Assembly: GCA_046328715.1 (NCBI GenBank)
Contig: JAXLWB010000046.1
Location: 1-64,000 of the forward strand
Direction of reading: 5' to 3'
Length of the DNA stretch: 64,000 nt
Source of the DNA: JAXLWB01 sp046328715
Lineage (GTDB): Bacteria; Chloroflexota; Anaerolineae; Caldilineales; Caldilineaceae
Shown piece by piece: positions 28,023 to 35,776 of the stretch. The number at the start of each line of letters is the position of its first letter. Position 1 is the first letter of the stretch. A program made the position numbers and the translations under genes. The notes beneath the pieces are model-generated. The model saw only the letters and a program-made list of their open reading frames with translations. It was not told the DNA's origin and made no database searches.

Positions 28023-29066
28023 ATGAACGAAAATCAACTTTGGCAAGCTGTCTGCGAACGAGATGCAACCCAAGACGGGACCTTTTTCTTTGCAGTACGC
28101 ACGACTGGCATCTATTGCAAGCCATCCTGTGCGGCACGGCGTCCCAAGCGCGAGAATGTTGCCTTCTTTGCGACCCAGGATGAGGCAGAAGCCGCAGGTT
28201 ATCGACCTTGTCAGCGCTGCCATCCCCGCACCGAAGTGCTGCCCGAGCCGAACCTGGCCTTAATGGAGCAGGTCTGTCGCATGATTGAGAGCAGCGAGGA
28301 AGAGCTTTCCCTCAATCAGTTGGCCGACCACTTTGCGCTGAGTCCTTATCATTTGCAACGAACCTTCAAGCGCATTATTGGCGTTTCGCCCAAGCAATAT
28401 GCTGCGGCACATCGCACCAAACGGCTGAAACACGAACTCAAGCAGGGAAGCAGCGTAACAACGGCCACCTACAATGCAGGCTTCGAATCGAACAGCACCT
28501 TGGCGGGGCAGACGAATCACCTGTTGGGGATGACGCCATCAATCTATCAGAAAAGTGGACAAGCAACCGAGATCCAGTATACGATTCGCCCCTGTCCACT
28601 CGGCTGGCTCTTGGCCGCTCGCACAGAACGAGGCCTCTGCGCCGTTCGTTTGGGTGACAGCCCGGAGTCATTGGAAACAACGCTGCGCAATGAATTCAAC
28701 GCGGCGATCCTCCAACCGCAAGAAGAAGGACTTGCATCCTGGGTAGACAGGATCGTGGACTATCTGCATGGCCACCAACCCCATCTTGACTTACCAGTCG
28801 ATGTGCGGGCAACTGCATTTCAGCAGCGTGTTTGGAAAGAATTACAGTCGATTCCCTACGGCGAAACTCGCTCGTATGGGCAGGTCGCTCAGTCGATCGA
28901 GCAGCCTAGAGCTGTACGGGCTGTAGCTCGGGCCTGTGCTTCCAACTCGGTCGCCTTGGTTGTCCCCTGTCATCGTGTGGTGCGGGGGGATGGTGATCTG
29001 GGTGGCTATCGCTGGGGAGTAGACCGGAAACAGAAGTTACTCGAAATGGAACATCAGACAAGATAA
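28023..29066 (+). CDS. ada: Ada-type bifunctional DNA methyltransferase/transcription regulator
   Basis: 347 residues from MNENQLWQAV. AGAGG lies 7 nt before this ATG, which decides it over the ATG three bases earlier. The N-terminal Ada domain has C32, C36, C63 and C66 binding zinc; C32 in GIYCKPSC is the methylphosphotriester acceptor. An AraC-type helix-turn-helix follows (about 80-180). The C-terminal O6-methylguanine-DNA methyltransferase has PCHRV with acceptor C316. It repairs alkylated DNA and, when methylated, should activate its own expression. All acceptor residues are present, so it should be functional. Confidence 0.95.
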   Translation: MNENQLWQAVCERDATQDGTFFFAVRTTGIYCKPSCAARRPKRENVAFFATQDEAEAAGYRPCQRCHPRTEVLPEPNLALMEQVCRMIESSEEELSLNQLADHFALSPYHLQRTFKRIIGVSPKQYAAAHRTKRLKHELKQGSSVTTATYNAGFESNSTLAGQTNHLLGMTPSIYQKSGQATEIQYTIRPCPLGWLLAARTERGLCAVRLGDSPESLETTLRNEFNAAILQPQEEGLASWVDRIVDYLHGHQPHLDLPVDVRATAFQQRVWKELQSIPYGETRSYGQVAQSIEQPRAVRAVARACASNSVALVVPCHRVVRGDGDLGGYRWGVDRKQKLLEMEHQTR

Positions 29067-29082
29067 TGCCGACCCTAAGTCG

Positions 29083-29150
29083 GACATGACAGGATGACGG
29101 AATTTCTAACACATTTCATCCCCTCATCTTGTCATCCCTTCACCTCTTCA
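29083..29150. repeat. GACAGGATGAC / CATCTTGTCATCC intergenic repeat
   Basis: Between ada and the BenE gene, GACAGGATGAC faces CATCTTGTCATCC in inverted orientation around a T/C-rich loop. The same words (CATCCTGTCATC, TCATCTTGTC) recur at 37784-37840. It is probably a copy of a dispersed palindromic element; it occupies the place of the BenE ribosome site, and none other is visible. Confidence 0.45.
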
Positions 29151-29155
29151 CTTTT

Positions 29156-30397
29156 ATGGCACCCAACATCGATCCACTCCAATCCACCCCTCCGACGCTT
29201 TGGCGCAATCTGCTTGACCTCCCTCGATCGATGATCGGTTCGGTTTGGTTGGCGGGGTTGTTGGTCGTGGTCATCTCGTACAGTGGTCCGCTGGTGCTGG
29301 CCTTTGAAGCTGCCGAAAAGGCCAAACTCACACAGCAGCAACTGGCCTCCTGGATTTGGGCAATCACCTTTGTCAGCGGCATCGCCACGTTAGGCTTGTC
29401 GCTTTGGCATCGCCAACCCGTGATCACCGCTTGGTCGACGCCAGGGCTAGCGCTGTTGGCGACCAGTTTAGCCAATTATCCGCTGCCTGAAGTGGTAGGT
29501 GCCTATCTCTTTGTTGGCTTGGCAACCCTGCTTTTGGGCTTCTCAGGGCTCTTTGACAAGTTGCTTGCGTTGATCCCACCGCCGATCGCACTGGCAATCT
29601 TGGGTGGCATTTTGTTGCGCTATGGTTTGGGGCTATTTTCTGCCATTCCGCAGCAGCCCTACATTGTCATGACCATGATCGCAGTTTTCCTGATCCTGCG
29701 CAGTTGGCATTTCCGCACGACGATGGCCTTTGTCTTGATTGCAGGCGTGGCCGTTGCCTTTGTCTTCCGCGAAGTACATCTAGATAACCTACAGTTCGAG
29801 GTGGTCAAACCGGTCTGGATTTGGCCAAGCTTCCGCATCTCGCCCATGATCAACCTCGGTGTCCCACTTTTTGCCTTGGCGATGGCCTCCCAGAATGCGC
29901 CCGGTGTAGCCTTGATGAAGGCATTTCACTATCGACCGCCGGTCAACAGTGCGCTGATTGTCACCGGGATCGCCACCCTGCTCTCGGCGCCGGCGCTCAA
30001 TCATGGGCTAAACCTGGCCGCTATCACTGCAGCGGTCTGCAACTCGCCGGAAGCGCACCCCGACCCCAATCGCCGCTATGCCGCGGGTGTGGCTGCCGGG
30101 TTGGTCAAGATGCTTGTTGGCACCTTTGGCATGACCGTCGTCGCACTTTTTGCTGGCATGCCCAAGCCGTTTATTGCCGCGGCGGCTGGCTTGGGGCTAC
30201 TCAACACCTTAGTCAACTGTGTCGCAGGAGCAATGGCCGACATCGAACAGCGCGAAGCGGCGATGTTGGCTTTTTTGGTCACTGCCACCGATATTCACGT
30301 CTTCGGAATTGGAGCTGCCTTCTGGGTCTTGCTGGCAGGCATCCTCTTCAATCGGATGTTTATTTCGTCAATACCGTCGTCAGCTTCGACAAACTGA
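29156..30397 (+). CDS. BenE-family transporter
   Basis: 413 residues from MAPNIDPLQS, with about 11-12 hydrophobic segments. AWSTPGLALLATS, LGGILLRYGLGLFSA, NLGVPLFALAMASQNAPGVALM and GLNLAAITAAVCNSPEAHPDP match the benzoate/H+ symporter family (BenE/YdcO). It probably imports benzoate or a similar aromatic or organic acid. The longer frame begins only with a TTG, so the ATG was chosen. Its 3' end overlaps the convergent threonine dehydratase gene by 38 nt. It might supply the catabolic cluster some 3.5 kb away, but nothing proves a link. Confidence 0.85.
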   Translation: MAPNIDPLQSTPPTLWRNLLDLPRSMIGSVWLAGLLVVVISYSGPLVLAFEAAEKAKLTQQQLASWIWAITFVSGIATLGLSLWHRQPVITAWSTPGLALLATSLANYPLPEVVGAYLFVGLATLLLGFSGLFDKLLALIPPPIALAILGGILLRYGLGLFSAIPQQPYIVMTMIAVFLILRSWHFRTTMAFVLIAGVAVAFVFREVHLDNLQFEVVKPVWIWPSFRISPMINLGVPLFALAMASQNAPGVALMKAFHYRPPVNSALIVTGIATLLSAPALNHGLNLAAITAAVCNSPEAHPDPNRRYAAGVAAGLVKMLVGTFGMTVVALFAGMPKPFIAAAAGLGLLNTLVNCVAGAMADIEQREAAMLAFLVTATDIHVFGIGAAFWVLLAGILFNRMFISSIPSSASTN

Positions 30398-31430
30398 TGT
30401 TCGCCCCACAGATCACGATTACCACGTCTCGACCCACAAACTGCTCTTTCAGGCGCAGGTAACCAGCGATTGCCACGCCCGCCGAACCCTCGATCATCAT
30501 GTGGTGATGCTCCATAAAGAGGCGCATGGCGAACGCAATCTCCTCTTCCGAGACGTCGATATAATCATCCACCAGATCGCGCACCAGTTCAAAGGTGATC
30601 GCCCCCGGTTCAACCCCACCCGCTGTCCCATCCGACAAGGTATCGAACGATTCCTCATCGATAATCTGCCCTGCCACCACGGAGTGTTGCATCACTGCCG
30701 AGTTGGTTGGCGAACAGGCAATGATCTGCACTGTTGGGTCGAGCGTCTTAAGATAGGAAGCAATCCCGCTGATCAGCCCGCCGCCGCCAAGTGAGACGAA
30801 AACAGCGGGACCCCTCCCTGGCACTCCCATGCTAGGGGAGGGGACAGTCTCAGGAGATGTTACGAGTGTCGAACTTCCCGTGACAATTCCCTCCCCTAGC
30901 AGGGGAGGGTTAGGGTGGGGTTGTGGTAGCTGCCTTGCGATCTCCACCCCAATCGTTCCCTGCCCACCGATCACCTGTGGGTCGTTGTAGGGCGAGATGT
31001 AGACCAAACCTTGTTTCTCGGCGTAGCTGCGGGCTTCGACCTCGCTGATGGCGCTGTCGTTGCCGATCTTGCGGATCTGAGCACCGTAGCGCCGAATCAT
31101 CGCTTCTTTGGCAGGGGAAACAATCTCGGGCACAAAGATCGTGCCGCTGGCGCCCAACTTTTGCAGACTATAAGCAACAGCCGCACCATGATTGCCACTG
31201 GATGCAGTCACGACTCCGGCGGCACGCTCTTCAACGGTCAAGGAGAGCACTTTGTTGGTGGCACCGCGCAATTTGAAGGAGCCAGTGTATTGCAGATTTT
31301 CAAGTTTGACCCAGACGTTCGCTCTGCCCAACTCACTTAAGATCGGCGAGGGATCAAGCGGTGTTTCGCGGATGTGCGGACGGATGCGCTGTTCGGCGCG
31401 CAATACTTCAGACAAGATAGCAGTGGACAA
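30360..31430 (-). CDS. Threonine/serine dehydratase with in-frame repeat insertion
   Basis: 356 residues. This fold-type II PLP enzyme deaminates threonine (or serine) to 2-oxobutanoate (or pyruvate). The PLP lysine is K53 in GSFKLRGA, TASSGNHGAAVAY binds substrate, and SLGGGGLISG (213-222) holds the phosphate. Residues about 169-207 (PHPNPPLLGEG ... VPSPSMGVPGRGP) are low-complexity and have no counterpart in the family; they are encoded by a pair of inverted GC-rich hairpins. Without them the protein would be about 318 residues, the usual length of catabolic dehydratases. There is no C-terminal ACT regulatory domain. The frame is kept through the insertion, so the enzyme is plausibly still made. 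Confidence 0.9.
   Translation of the reverse strand: MSTAILSEVLRAEQRIRPHIRETPLDPSPILSELGRANVWVKLENLQYTGSFKLRGATNKVLSLTVEERAAGVVTASSGNHGAAVAYSLQKLGASGTIFVPEIVSPAKEAMIRRYGAQIRKIGNDSAISEVEARSYAEKQGLVYISPYNDPQVIGGQGTIGVEIARQLPQPHPNPPLLGEGIVTGSSTLVTSPETVPSPSMGVPGRGPAVFVSLGGGGLISGIASYLKTLDPTVQIIACSPTNSAVMQHSVVAGQIIDEESFDTLSDGTAGGVEPGAITFELVRDLVDDYIDVSEEEIAFAMRLFMEHHHMMIEGSAGVAIAGYLRLKEQFVGRDVVIVICGANISLSKLTTVLTK
30811..30920. repeat. REP/REPIN-like inverted pair inside a coding sequence
   Basis: Two related GC-rich hairpins face each other: CCCCTCCC...GGGGAGGGG (30811-30843) and the perfect CCCTCCCCTAGCAGGGGAGG (30889-30909), the latter followed by GTTAGGGTGGGG. Read on opposite strands both begin CCCTCCCCTAGCA, so they are inverted copies of one unit separated by about 45 nt. 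This layout is typical of REP doublets (BIME/REPIN). The whole element lies in frame within the threonine dehydratase gene. Confidence 0.75.
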
Positions 31431-31460
31431 TGGAAGCTCCTTAAAGATGAGTAACGCATA

Positions 31461-32495
31461 TTATTCACTTCGTACTAATTTCATCGGCAGGCCAAAGCTG
31501 GCAAACAGTGCGGGAACACGAAAGGTTGTGATGTCGGCAATTTCAATCCCTTGAAAACGTACGACCTGAATGCCATAGGCATGATGCACGTTTGCTTCTT
31601 CACCAACTCGGTACAATCCAAAGGCAGTTTCGCCATTGGCACGGGTGGGTAACAGTCGCCAACGCCCTTGCGCCGCTCCGCGAAAGATCGTTTTGCTCAC
31701 CAAACCTGTAATTGTCCCGCGCCCCTGATACCAGGACGGAATCGGCGGCATACTAAAGGTAGCATCGGCTTTGAGCAGTTGTACCAACGCCTCAACATTG
31801 GCAGTTTCCCAAGCGTAGACATACTGGGATAACCGATCCGCCAGGGTTGGATCGGTTGGGTTATCGGCAGAGTGCGTTTCAAATGATGTTTCCCGTTTGG
31901 ACAGTGTCGTACGGGCGCGAAAGAGCGCACTCTTGACGGCAGTGACGCTGATATTAAGCAGATCTGCCACTTCGTTTGCGGACCATTCCAGCACGTCGCG
32001 CAAGATGAGAATGGCCCGTTGCCGGGGAGGCAGTTGTTGGAGGGCAATCAAAAAGGCCAAGCGGATGTTTTCCAGTTGGTCGAAGCGAGTTGCAGGATCG
32101 AGCGTAGTGGAAGCGAGTAGGCTATCGGGAAATGGCTCCAGCCAGATTGGTTCGTTAATATCGGCGGGAATCGGCTCGTCCAGGCTGGCGGCGGACTGAC
32201 GCACAATCGGCAAGGAGCGCCGCGTCCGCTTCTCTAACCAGTTGAGACACAGGTTAGTGGCAATCTTATAGAGCCAAGTACGCAAAGAAGCACGGCCTTC
32301 GAATCCTCTACGCCCGTTCCAGGCCCGCACGAATGTTTCCTGCACCAAATCTTCCGCATCTTGTAGCGAACCGACCATGCGGTAACAGTGGACAATCAGT
32401 TCGTTGCGGTATGGTTCAGTTTGTATACCAAACTCTTCTTCTGATACATTATAGAGGTTGCCAATCATCTCTGCTTTGCGCGCCCTTTTTGTCAT
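31461..32495 (-). CDS. ECF sigma factor with SnoaL-like C-terminal domain
   Basis: 344 residues. Region 2 (about 25-95) has HCYRMVGSLQDAEDLVQETFVRAW; region 4 (about 160-215) has LPPRQRAILILRDVLEWSANEVADLL and VTAVKSALFRARTTL. After these comes a SnoaL/NTF2-like domain (about 225-335, YVYAWETANVEALVQLLKADATF and PIPSWYQGRGTI). This matches the SigX5/SigJ-like ECF groups whose own C-terminal domain modulates activity instead of an anti-sigma partner. No anti-sigma gene is adjacent, as expected. It is divergent from a conserved hypothetical and an SRPBCC gene, which may be its targets (inference). Confidence 0.9.
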   Translation of the reverse strand: MTKRARKAEMIGNLYNVSEEEFGIQTEPYRNELIVHCYRMVGSLQDAEDLVQETFVRAWNGRRGFEGRASLRTWLYKIATNLCLNWLEKRTRRSLPIVRQSAASLDEPIPADINEPIWLEPFPDSLLASTTLDPATRFDQLENIRLAFLIALQQLPPRQRAILILRDVLEWSANEVADLLNISVTAVKSALFRARTTLSKRETSFETHSADNPTDPTLADRLSQYVYAWETANVEALVQLLKADATFSMPPIPSWYQGRGTITGLVSKTIFRGAAQGRWRLLPTRANGETAFGLYRVGEEANVHHAYGIQVVRFQGIEIADITTFRVPALFASFGLPMKLVRSE

Positions 32496-32648
32496 TTTGA
32501 TTGTCTAATCTGGATGAGCCTTTTTGTGCTGACAGTATAGCATAACCTGCTTCGGCGCAAGCGGACATCAGTTCTGACTTGACGGAGATGCATAAGCCAA
32601 AAAGCGCTACTGTTCGTTCAATCCAACCTAGTCAAGAGAGGCAAAACC

Positions 32649-33068
32649 ATGAGTGACGCAACAAATCAAGGAAACGGAACAAAGGAGCAGCCTTGGCAAC
32701 TTGTCACAGCCAATGGCGGATCGGAATATACGATGTATCGTGATGAAGCGGCAAACCCACCGACACTGGTTTGTCAGGTGGGGAAGACCGAATTACGGTA
32801 TCATCTGCGCTGTATTGAAGATCTCCACGCCATGCTCAAAGCCCACGGTGACTGGATGCCACTCGGCGGCAGCGACGAGCAAAAGCCAGCGCCCGAAGGT
32901 ACGGTTGAGGCCTGGGGACGTTCAGAGAGCAACCCTATTGGAGGCTGGTACGGTCTGAAGAAAGGGCTGCGTGGACGATTTGGCGTCTATCTACCGCCGT
33001 TAATGGAGCGGCTGGGTCTGGCGGAACTTGAACATAATCCCAAGAACAATCGGATGCGAGCAAAGTAG
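32649..33068 (+). CDS. Conserved hypothetical protein (DUF6855-like)
   Basis: 139 residues. AGAGAGG lies 8 nt before the ATG. Strong patterns are KEQPWQLVTANGGSEYTMYRDE, LHAMLKAHGDWMPLG and GRSESNPIGGWYGLKKGLRG; I recall the same blocks in actinobacterial proteins, possibly the family now called DUF6855 (label uncertain). There is no signal peptide or membrane segment, so it is cytosolic. It is divergent from the ECF sigma gene and followed 61 nt later by an SRPBCC gene on the same strand, a likely operon. Function unknown. Confidence 0.75.
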   Translation: MSDATNQGNGTKEQPWQLVTANGGSEYTMYRDEAANPPTLVCQVGKTELRYHLRCIEDLHAMLKAHGDWMPLGGSDEQKPAPEGTVEAWGRSESNPIGGWYGLKKGLRGRFGVYLPPLMERLGLAELEHNPKNNRMRAK

Positions 33069-33129
33069 GACAGTGAAACAGTGGTGACTGACTCACTGTC
33101 CTACTGATTCAGCAAACAGGAGAATGACA

Positions 33130-33603
33130 ATGTCTGCAAACATCTCGATCAATGGCCGCGCCAGTAAAAGCAAAAGCACCTTTCGCTTAGAATGTGCGGT
33201 GGGGATCAATATCAAAGCTTCCGCCAGCCGGATTTGGGCGATTTTGACCAATGCCCAGGACTTTCCCCGTTGGAACTCAACCGTAAAGAGCATCGAAGGC
33301 AAGATCGCCCCAGGCGAAACGATTAAACTCTACGCCACAGTCGCTCCGCAACGAGCCTTCAAACTCACGGTGAGCGAATTTGTTCCTAATCAGACGATGG
33401 TCTGGAGCGATGGTAATTTTATGTTTCGTGGCGTACGTACCTACACCTTGACCCCCAAATCTGATGGCTCCACGGATTTTACGATGGTAGAAGTCTTCAG
33501 CGGTGCCATGTTACCGATGATCGTCGGCTCCCTACCCGATTTTGCACCCGAGTTTGAAAAGTATGCGGCTGACCTCAAACGTGAAGCCGAAAAAGCAGGT
33601 TAA
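33130..33603 (+). CDS. SRPBCC (START/Bet v 1-like) family protein
   Basis: 157 residues from MSANISINGRA. AGGAGA lies 6 nt before this ATG and abuts the ATG at 33124, so the second ATG was chosen. ASASRIWAILTNAQDFPRWNSTVKSIEG, APGETIKLYA and DFTMVEVFSGAMLP are typical of the polyketide cyclase/SRPBCC ligand-binding fold, which holds a hydrophobic molecule in a deep cavity. It probably forms an operon with the preceding gene under the divergent ECF sigma factor. Ligand and role are unknown. Confidence 0.82.
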   Translation: MSANISINGRASKSKSTFRLECAVGINIKASASRIWAILTNAQDFPRWNSTVKSIEGKIAPGETIKLYATVAPQRAFKLTVSEFVPNQTMVWSDGNFMFRGVRTYTLTPKSDGSTDFTMVEVFSGAMLPMIVGSLPDFAPEFEKYAADLKREAEKAG

Positions 33604-33727
33604 CTGTTCGACTATCCGAACAAAACAACAATGAATGAAGAAAGGAACGAAAATATCTTGTGACTTCTTTGCTCCTTTCCCATTCGCTGTTATTTTGCCT
33701 GAATCGTTACAAATCAGGTTAAGTTCA

Positions 33728-33799
33728 ATTCCGTGTTCCTTCTGTCTGTGTTTAGTCTTGTTAGGCAAAAACTAAACACGGACAGAAGGAACACGGAAT
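33728..33799. repeat. 72-bp inverted repeat with 29-bp arms
   Basis: Arms 33728-33756 and 33771-33799 match over 29 bp with one mismatch; the loop is 14 nt. The key words are CCGTGTTCCTTCTGTC and GACAGAAGGAACACGG. It separates the SRPBCC gene from the SDR gene, both on the plus strand. No T-run follows, so a mobile palindromic element or an unconventional terminator is likelier than a Rho-independent terminator. Confidence 0.7.
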
Positions 33800-33858
33800 G
33801 TTTGCAATATGAAATTACTCATTGGAATTGATGTCTGGGAAGCAACAGAAAGGCCACT

Positions 33859-34662
33859 ATGAGTCAGGCAGAACCATCCATTCACGAACTCTTCAATCTA
33901 CAGGGCAAAGTTGCACTTTTAACGGGTGCCGCAGGCTGGCTCGGCTCTGCCATGAGCCGAGCATTGGCTGAAGCAGGCGCAACGCTGGTCGTTACCAGTC
34001 GCGAGGCAGACAAGATTGAAGCCTTTGCCGCCAGCTTGCCCGGCAGCGGCCACATTGGCTTGCCCTTCGACCAGGGCGATACCGATTCGATTCCAGGCTT
34101 TGTACAAGAGGTGCTCGCCAAAGTCGGCAAGATCGATATCTTGGTCAACAATGCCTATGGCGGCACGGCACCCAGCATCGACAGTGCCACCGCCGAGGAT
34201 TTCGACAAAGCCTATCATACTGGCGTGACCGCCTACTTTTTGTTGGCTCGCGAGGTTGCACAACATTTACGCAGCCGGGGCGCAGCGGGATCGATCATTA
34301 ATATTTCCAGCATGTATGGCGTCGTTGCCAGCTACCCAGATGCCTATACAGGACTGCAAGTCAATAGCCCACCCAACTATCATGGTCTAAAAGGCGGATT
34401 GGTTCATCTCAGCCGCCATCTCGCTGTCTATTGGGCCAAAGACAATATCCGTGTCAACTGCATCGCACCCGGCCCTTTCCCCACCGACAAAACCCAAGGC
34501 CGTTTTCCTGAATTTATCGATCGACTGGAAACCAAAGTACCACTCGGTCGTATGGGTCGCCCCGAAGAGTTAAAGGGGTTGGTTGTGCTGCTTGCTAGCG
34601 ATGCAGGCAGCTACATCACCGGCCAGAATATTTTGGTCGACGGTGGATGGACGGCATGGTAA
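33859..34662 (+). CDS. SDR family oxidoreductase (first gene of catabolic cluster)
   Basis: 267 residues, classical SDR length. The Rossmann motif TGAAGWLGSAM begins at T22, NNAYGG stands for NNAG, the serine is in NISSMYG, and the catalytic pair is Y174 and K178 (YHGLK). CIAPGPFPTDKTQG and YITGQNILVDGGWTAW are common in gluconate 5-dehydrogenase-like or sugar-acid dehydrogenases. It starts a plus-strand run with PHP, aldolase, MFS and aldo/keto reductase genes, suggesting oxidation of a sugar-acid or hydroxy-acid intermediate. The substrate is undetermined. Confidence 0.88.
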   Translation: MSQAEPSIHELFNLQGKVALLTGAAGWLGSAMSRALAEAGATLVVTSREADKIEAFAASLPGSGHIGLPFDQGDTDSIPGFVQEVLAKVGKIDILVNNAYGGTAPSIDSATAEDFDKAYHTGVTAYFLLAREVAQHLRSRGAAGSIINISSMYGVVASYPDAYTGLQVNSPPNYHGLKGGLVHLSRHLAVYWAKDNIRVNCIAPGPFPTDKTQGRFPEFIDRLETKVPLGRMGRPEELKGLVVLLASDAGSYITGQNILVDGGWTAW

Positions 34663-34693
34663 ATGAAAGACTGTCATCGAGCATCATAATTTT

Positions 34694-34746
34694 GAGATTA
34701 GGAGATTGGGAGATTCAAAAATTGATGAGTCAAATCTCCTAATCTC
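34694..34746. repeat. AATCTCC-family hairpin
   Basis: GAGATTAGGAGATT (34694-34707) and AATCTCCTAATCTC (34733-34746) are perfect 14-bp arms with a 25-nt loop, 18 nt upstream of the PHP gene. Related copies lie at 52962-53013 and 58885-58948, with partial versions at about 35712-35725 and 39300-39360. Confidence 0.65.
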
Positions 34747-34764
34747 GTACCTTAGAGAACACTC

Positions 34765-35670
34765 ATGCATCAACTTCCCTTCAACAAACCCGGACGCTTC
34801 TGGCGCGGTAATTTGCACACTCATTCGACCGCGTCGGATGGGCAACTTTCTCCTGAACAGGTTTGTCAGCGCTATCGCGAGGCTGGCTATGATTTTCTGG
34901 CGCTGACCGATCATTTTCTTGAGCGCTATAATTGGCCAATGGTCGATACTCGCCCTTTTCGCAGCAAGGACTTTACCACGATCATCGGTGCCGAGCTGCA
35001 TACCGACCGCACCGAACTGGGAGAGCTCTGGCACGTTCTGGCCGTCGGCCTGCCGCTCGACTTTGCACCAGCCGCTGCCGATGAAAGTGCCGCCCAAATT
35101 GCGGCGCGTGCCAAGGCAGCGGGTGCCTATGTCGCCGCCGCTCATCCCTCCTGGTATGCGCTGAGCGAAGTCGATCTGGCGAACCTGGGCGACGTCGATG
35201 CGATTGAAGTCTTTAACGGCACGGCAGTGGATCACAACGATCACTCCGATAGTTGGCCGATTACGGACGTGATGCTCGGGCGAGGCAAGCGCTATCTCAT
35301 CTGCGCTACCGATGACTTTCATGCCAAAGCGGAACGCCATGACTTTGCCTTAGGCTGGGTCTGTGTCAAGAGCGAGTCACTCACACCCGAAGCGATCTTG
35401 GCTGCGCTAAAGGCGGGTCATTACTATTCAAGCACCGGCCCTGAGATCTATGACATCCAGGTGCGCCCTGGCGAATCGATTACGGTCCGTTGCTCGCCTG
35501 CCAGCCGTGTCTTTGTTACAGGCAAAACCAGCCGAAGCATTGCAGCAGGAGGTTATGTCGCCACTGAATATGAGCTGAGCCTCAAAAAATTTAACAGCCC
35601 CTACTGTCGGGTGACTGTGCGCGATCCTTATGGTCGTCGCGCCTGGTCAAATCCGATTTGGTTCGAATAG
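34765..35670 (+). CDS. PHP-domain metal-dependent phosphoesterase/hydrolase
   Basis: 301 residues. The PHP signature is NLHTHSTASDG (H18, H20, D25), followed by FLALTDHFLERY, GAELHTDR, AAHPSWY and CATDDFHAKAERHD, giving a complete set of metal ligands. A C-terminal beta-rich region (about 225-300) follows, as in CehA-like PHP proteins. Such enzymes hydrolyse phosphoesters or phosphonate/carbamate-type bonds; the substrate is unknown. The 14-bp-arm hairpin just upstream leaves little room for a ribosome site and none is visible. The context is the catabolic cluster. Confidence 0.85.
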   Translation: MHQLPFNKPGRFWRGNLHTHSTASDGQLSPEQVCQRYREAGYDFLALTDHFLERYNWPMVDTRPFRSKDFTTIIGAELHTDRTELGELWHVLAVGLPLDFAPAAADESAAQIAARAKAAGAYVAAAHPSWYALSEVDLANLGDVDAIEVFNGTAVDHNDHSDSWPITDVMLGRGKRYLICATDDFHAKAERHDFALGWVCVKSESLTPEAILAALKAGHYYSSTGPEIYDIQVRPGESITVRCSPASRVFVTGKTSRSIAAGGYVATEYELSLKKFNSPYCRVTVRDPYGRRAWSNPIWFE

Positions 35671-35682
35671 CTATTTCACAAA

Positions 35683-35752
35683 CGAGTGGCGAGTGGCGGG
35701 TAGCGAGTTTTTAATCTCCGATCTCCACGCTCTGCCACTCTCCACCGTAGGT
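35683..35752. repeat. GAGTGGCGAGTGGCGGG intergenic repeat
   Basis: Tandem GAGTGGC words followed by AATCTCC-like text and then GCCACTCTCC form a loose inverted structure between the PHP and aldolase genes. Similar GGCAAGTGGCGAGTGG text occurs at 20681-20705. No gene is present. Confidence 0.4.
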
Positions 35753-35776
35753 GTATTATCCAAGGAAAGGCTTCCC

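Noticed and set aside
30811..30920. Intrinsic terminator reading of the GC-rich hairpins
   Set aside because: They lie in the middle of a coding frame that continues on both sides with conserved enzyme motifs.
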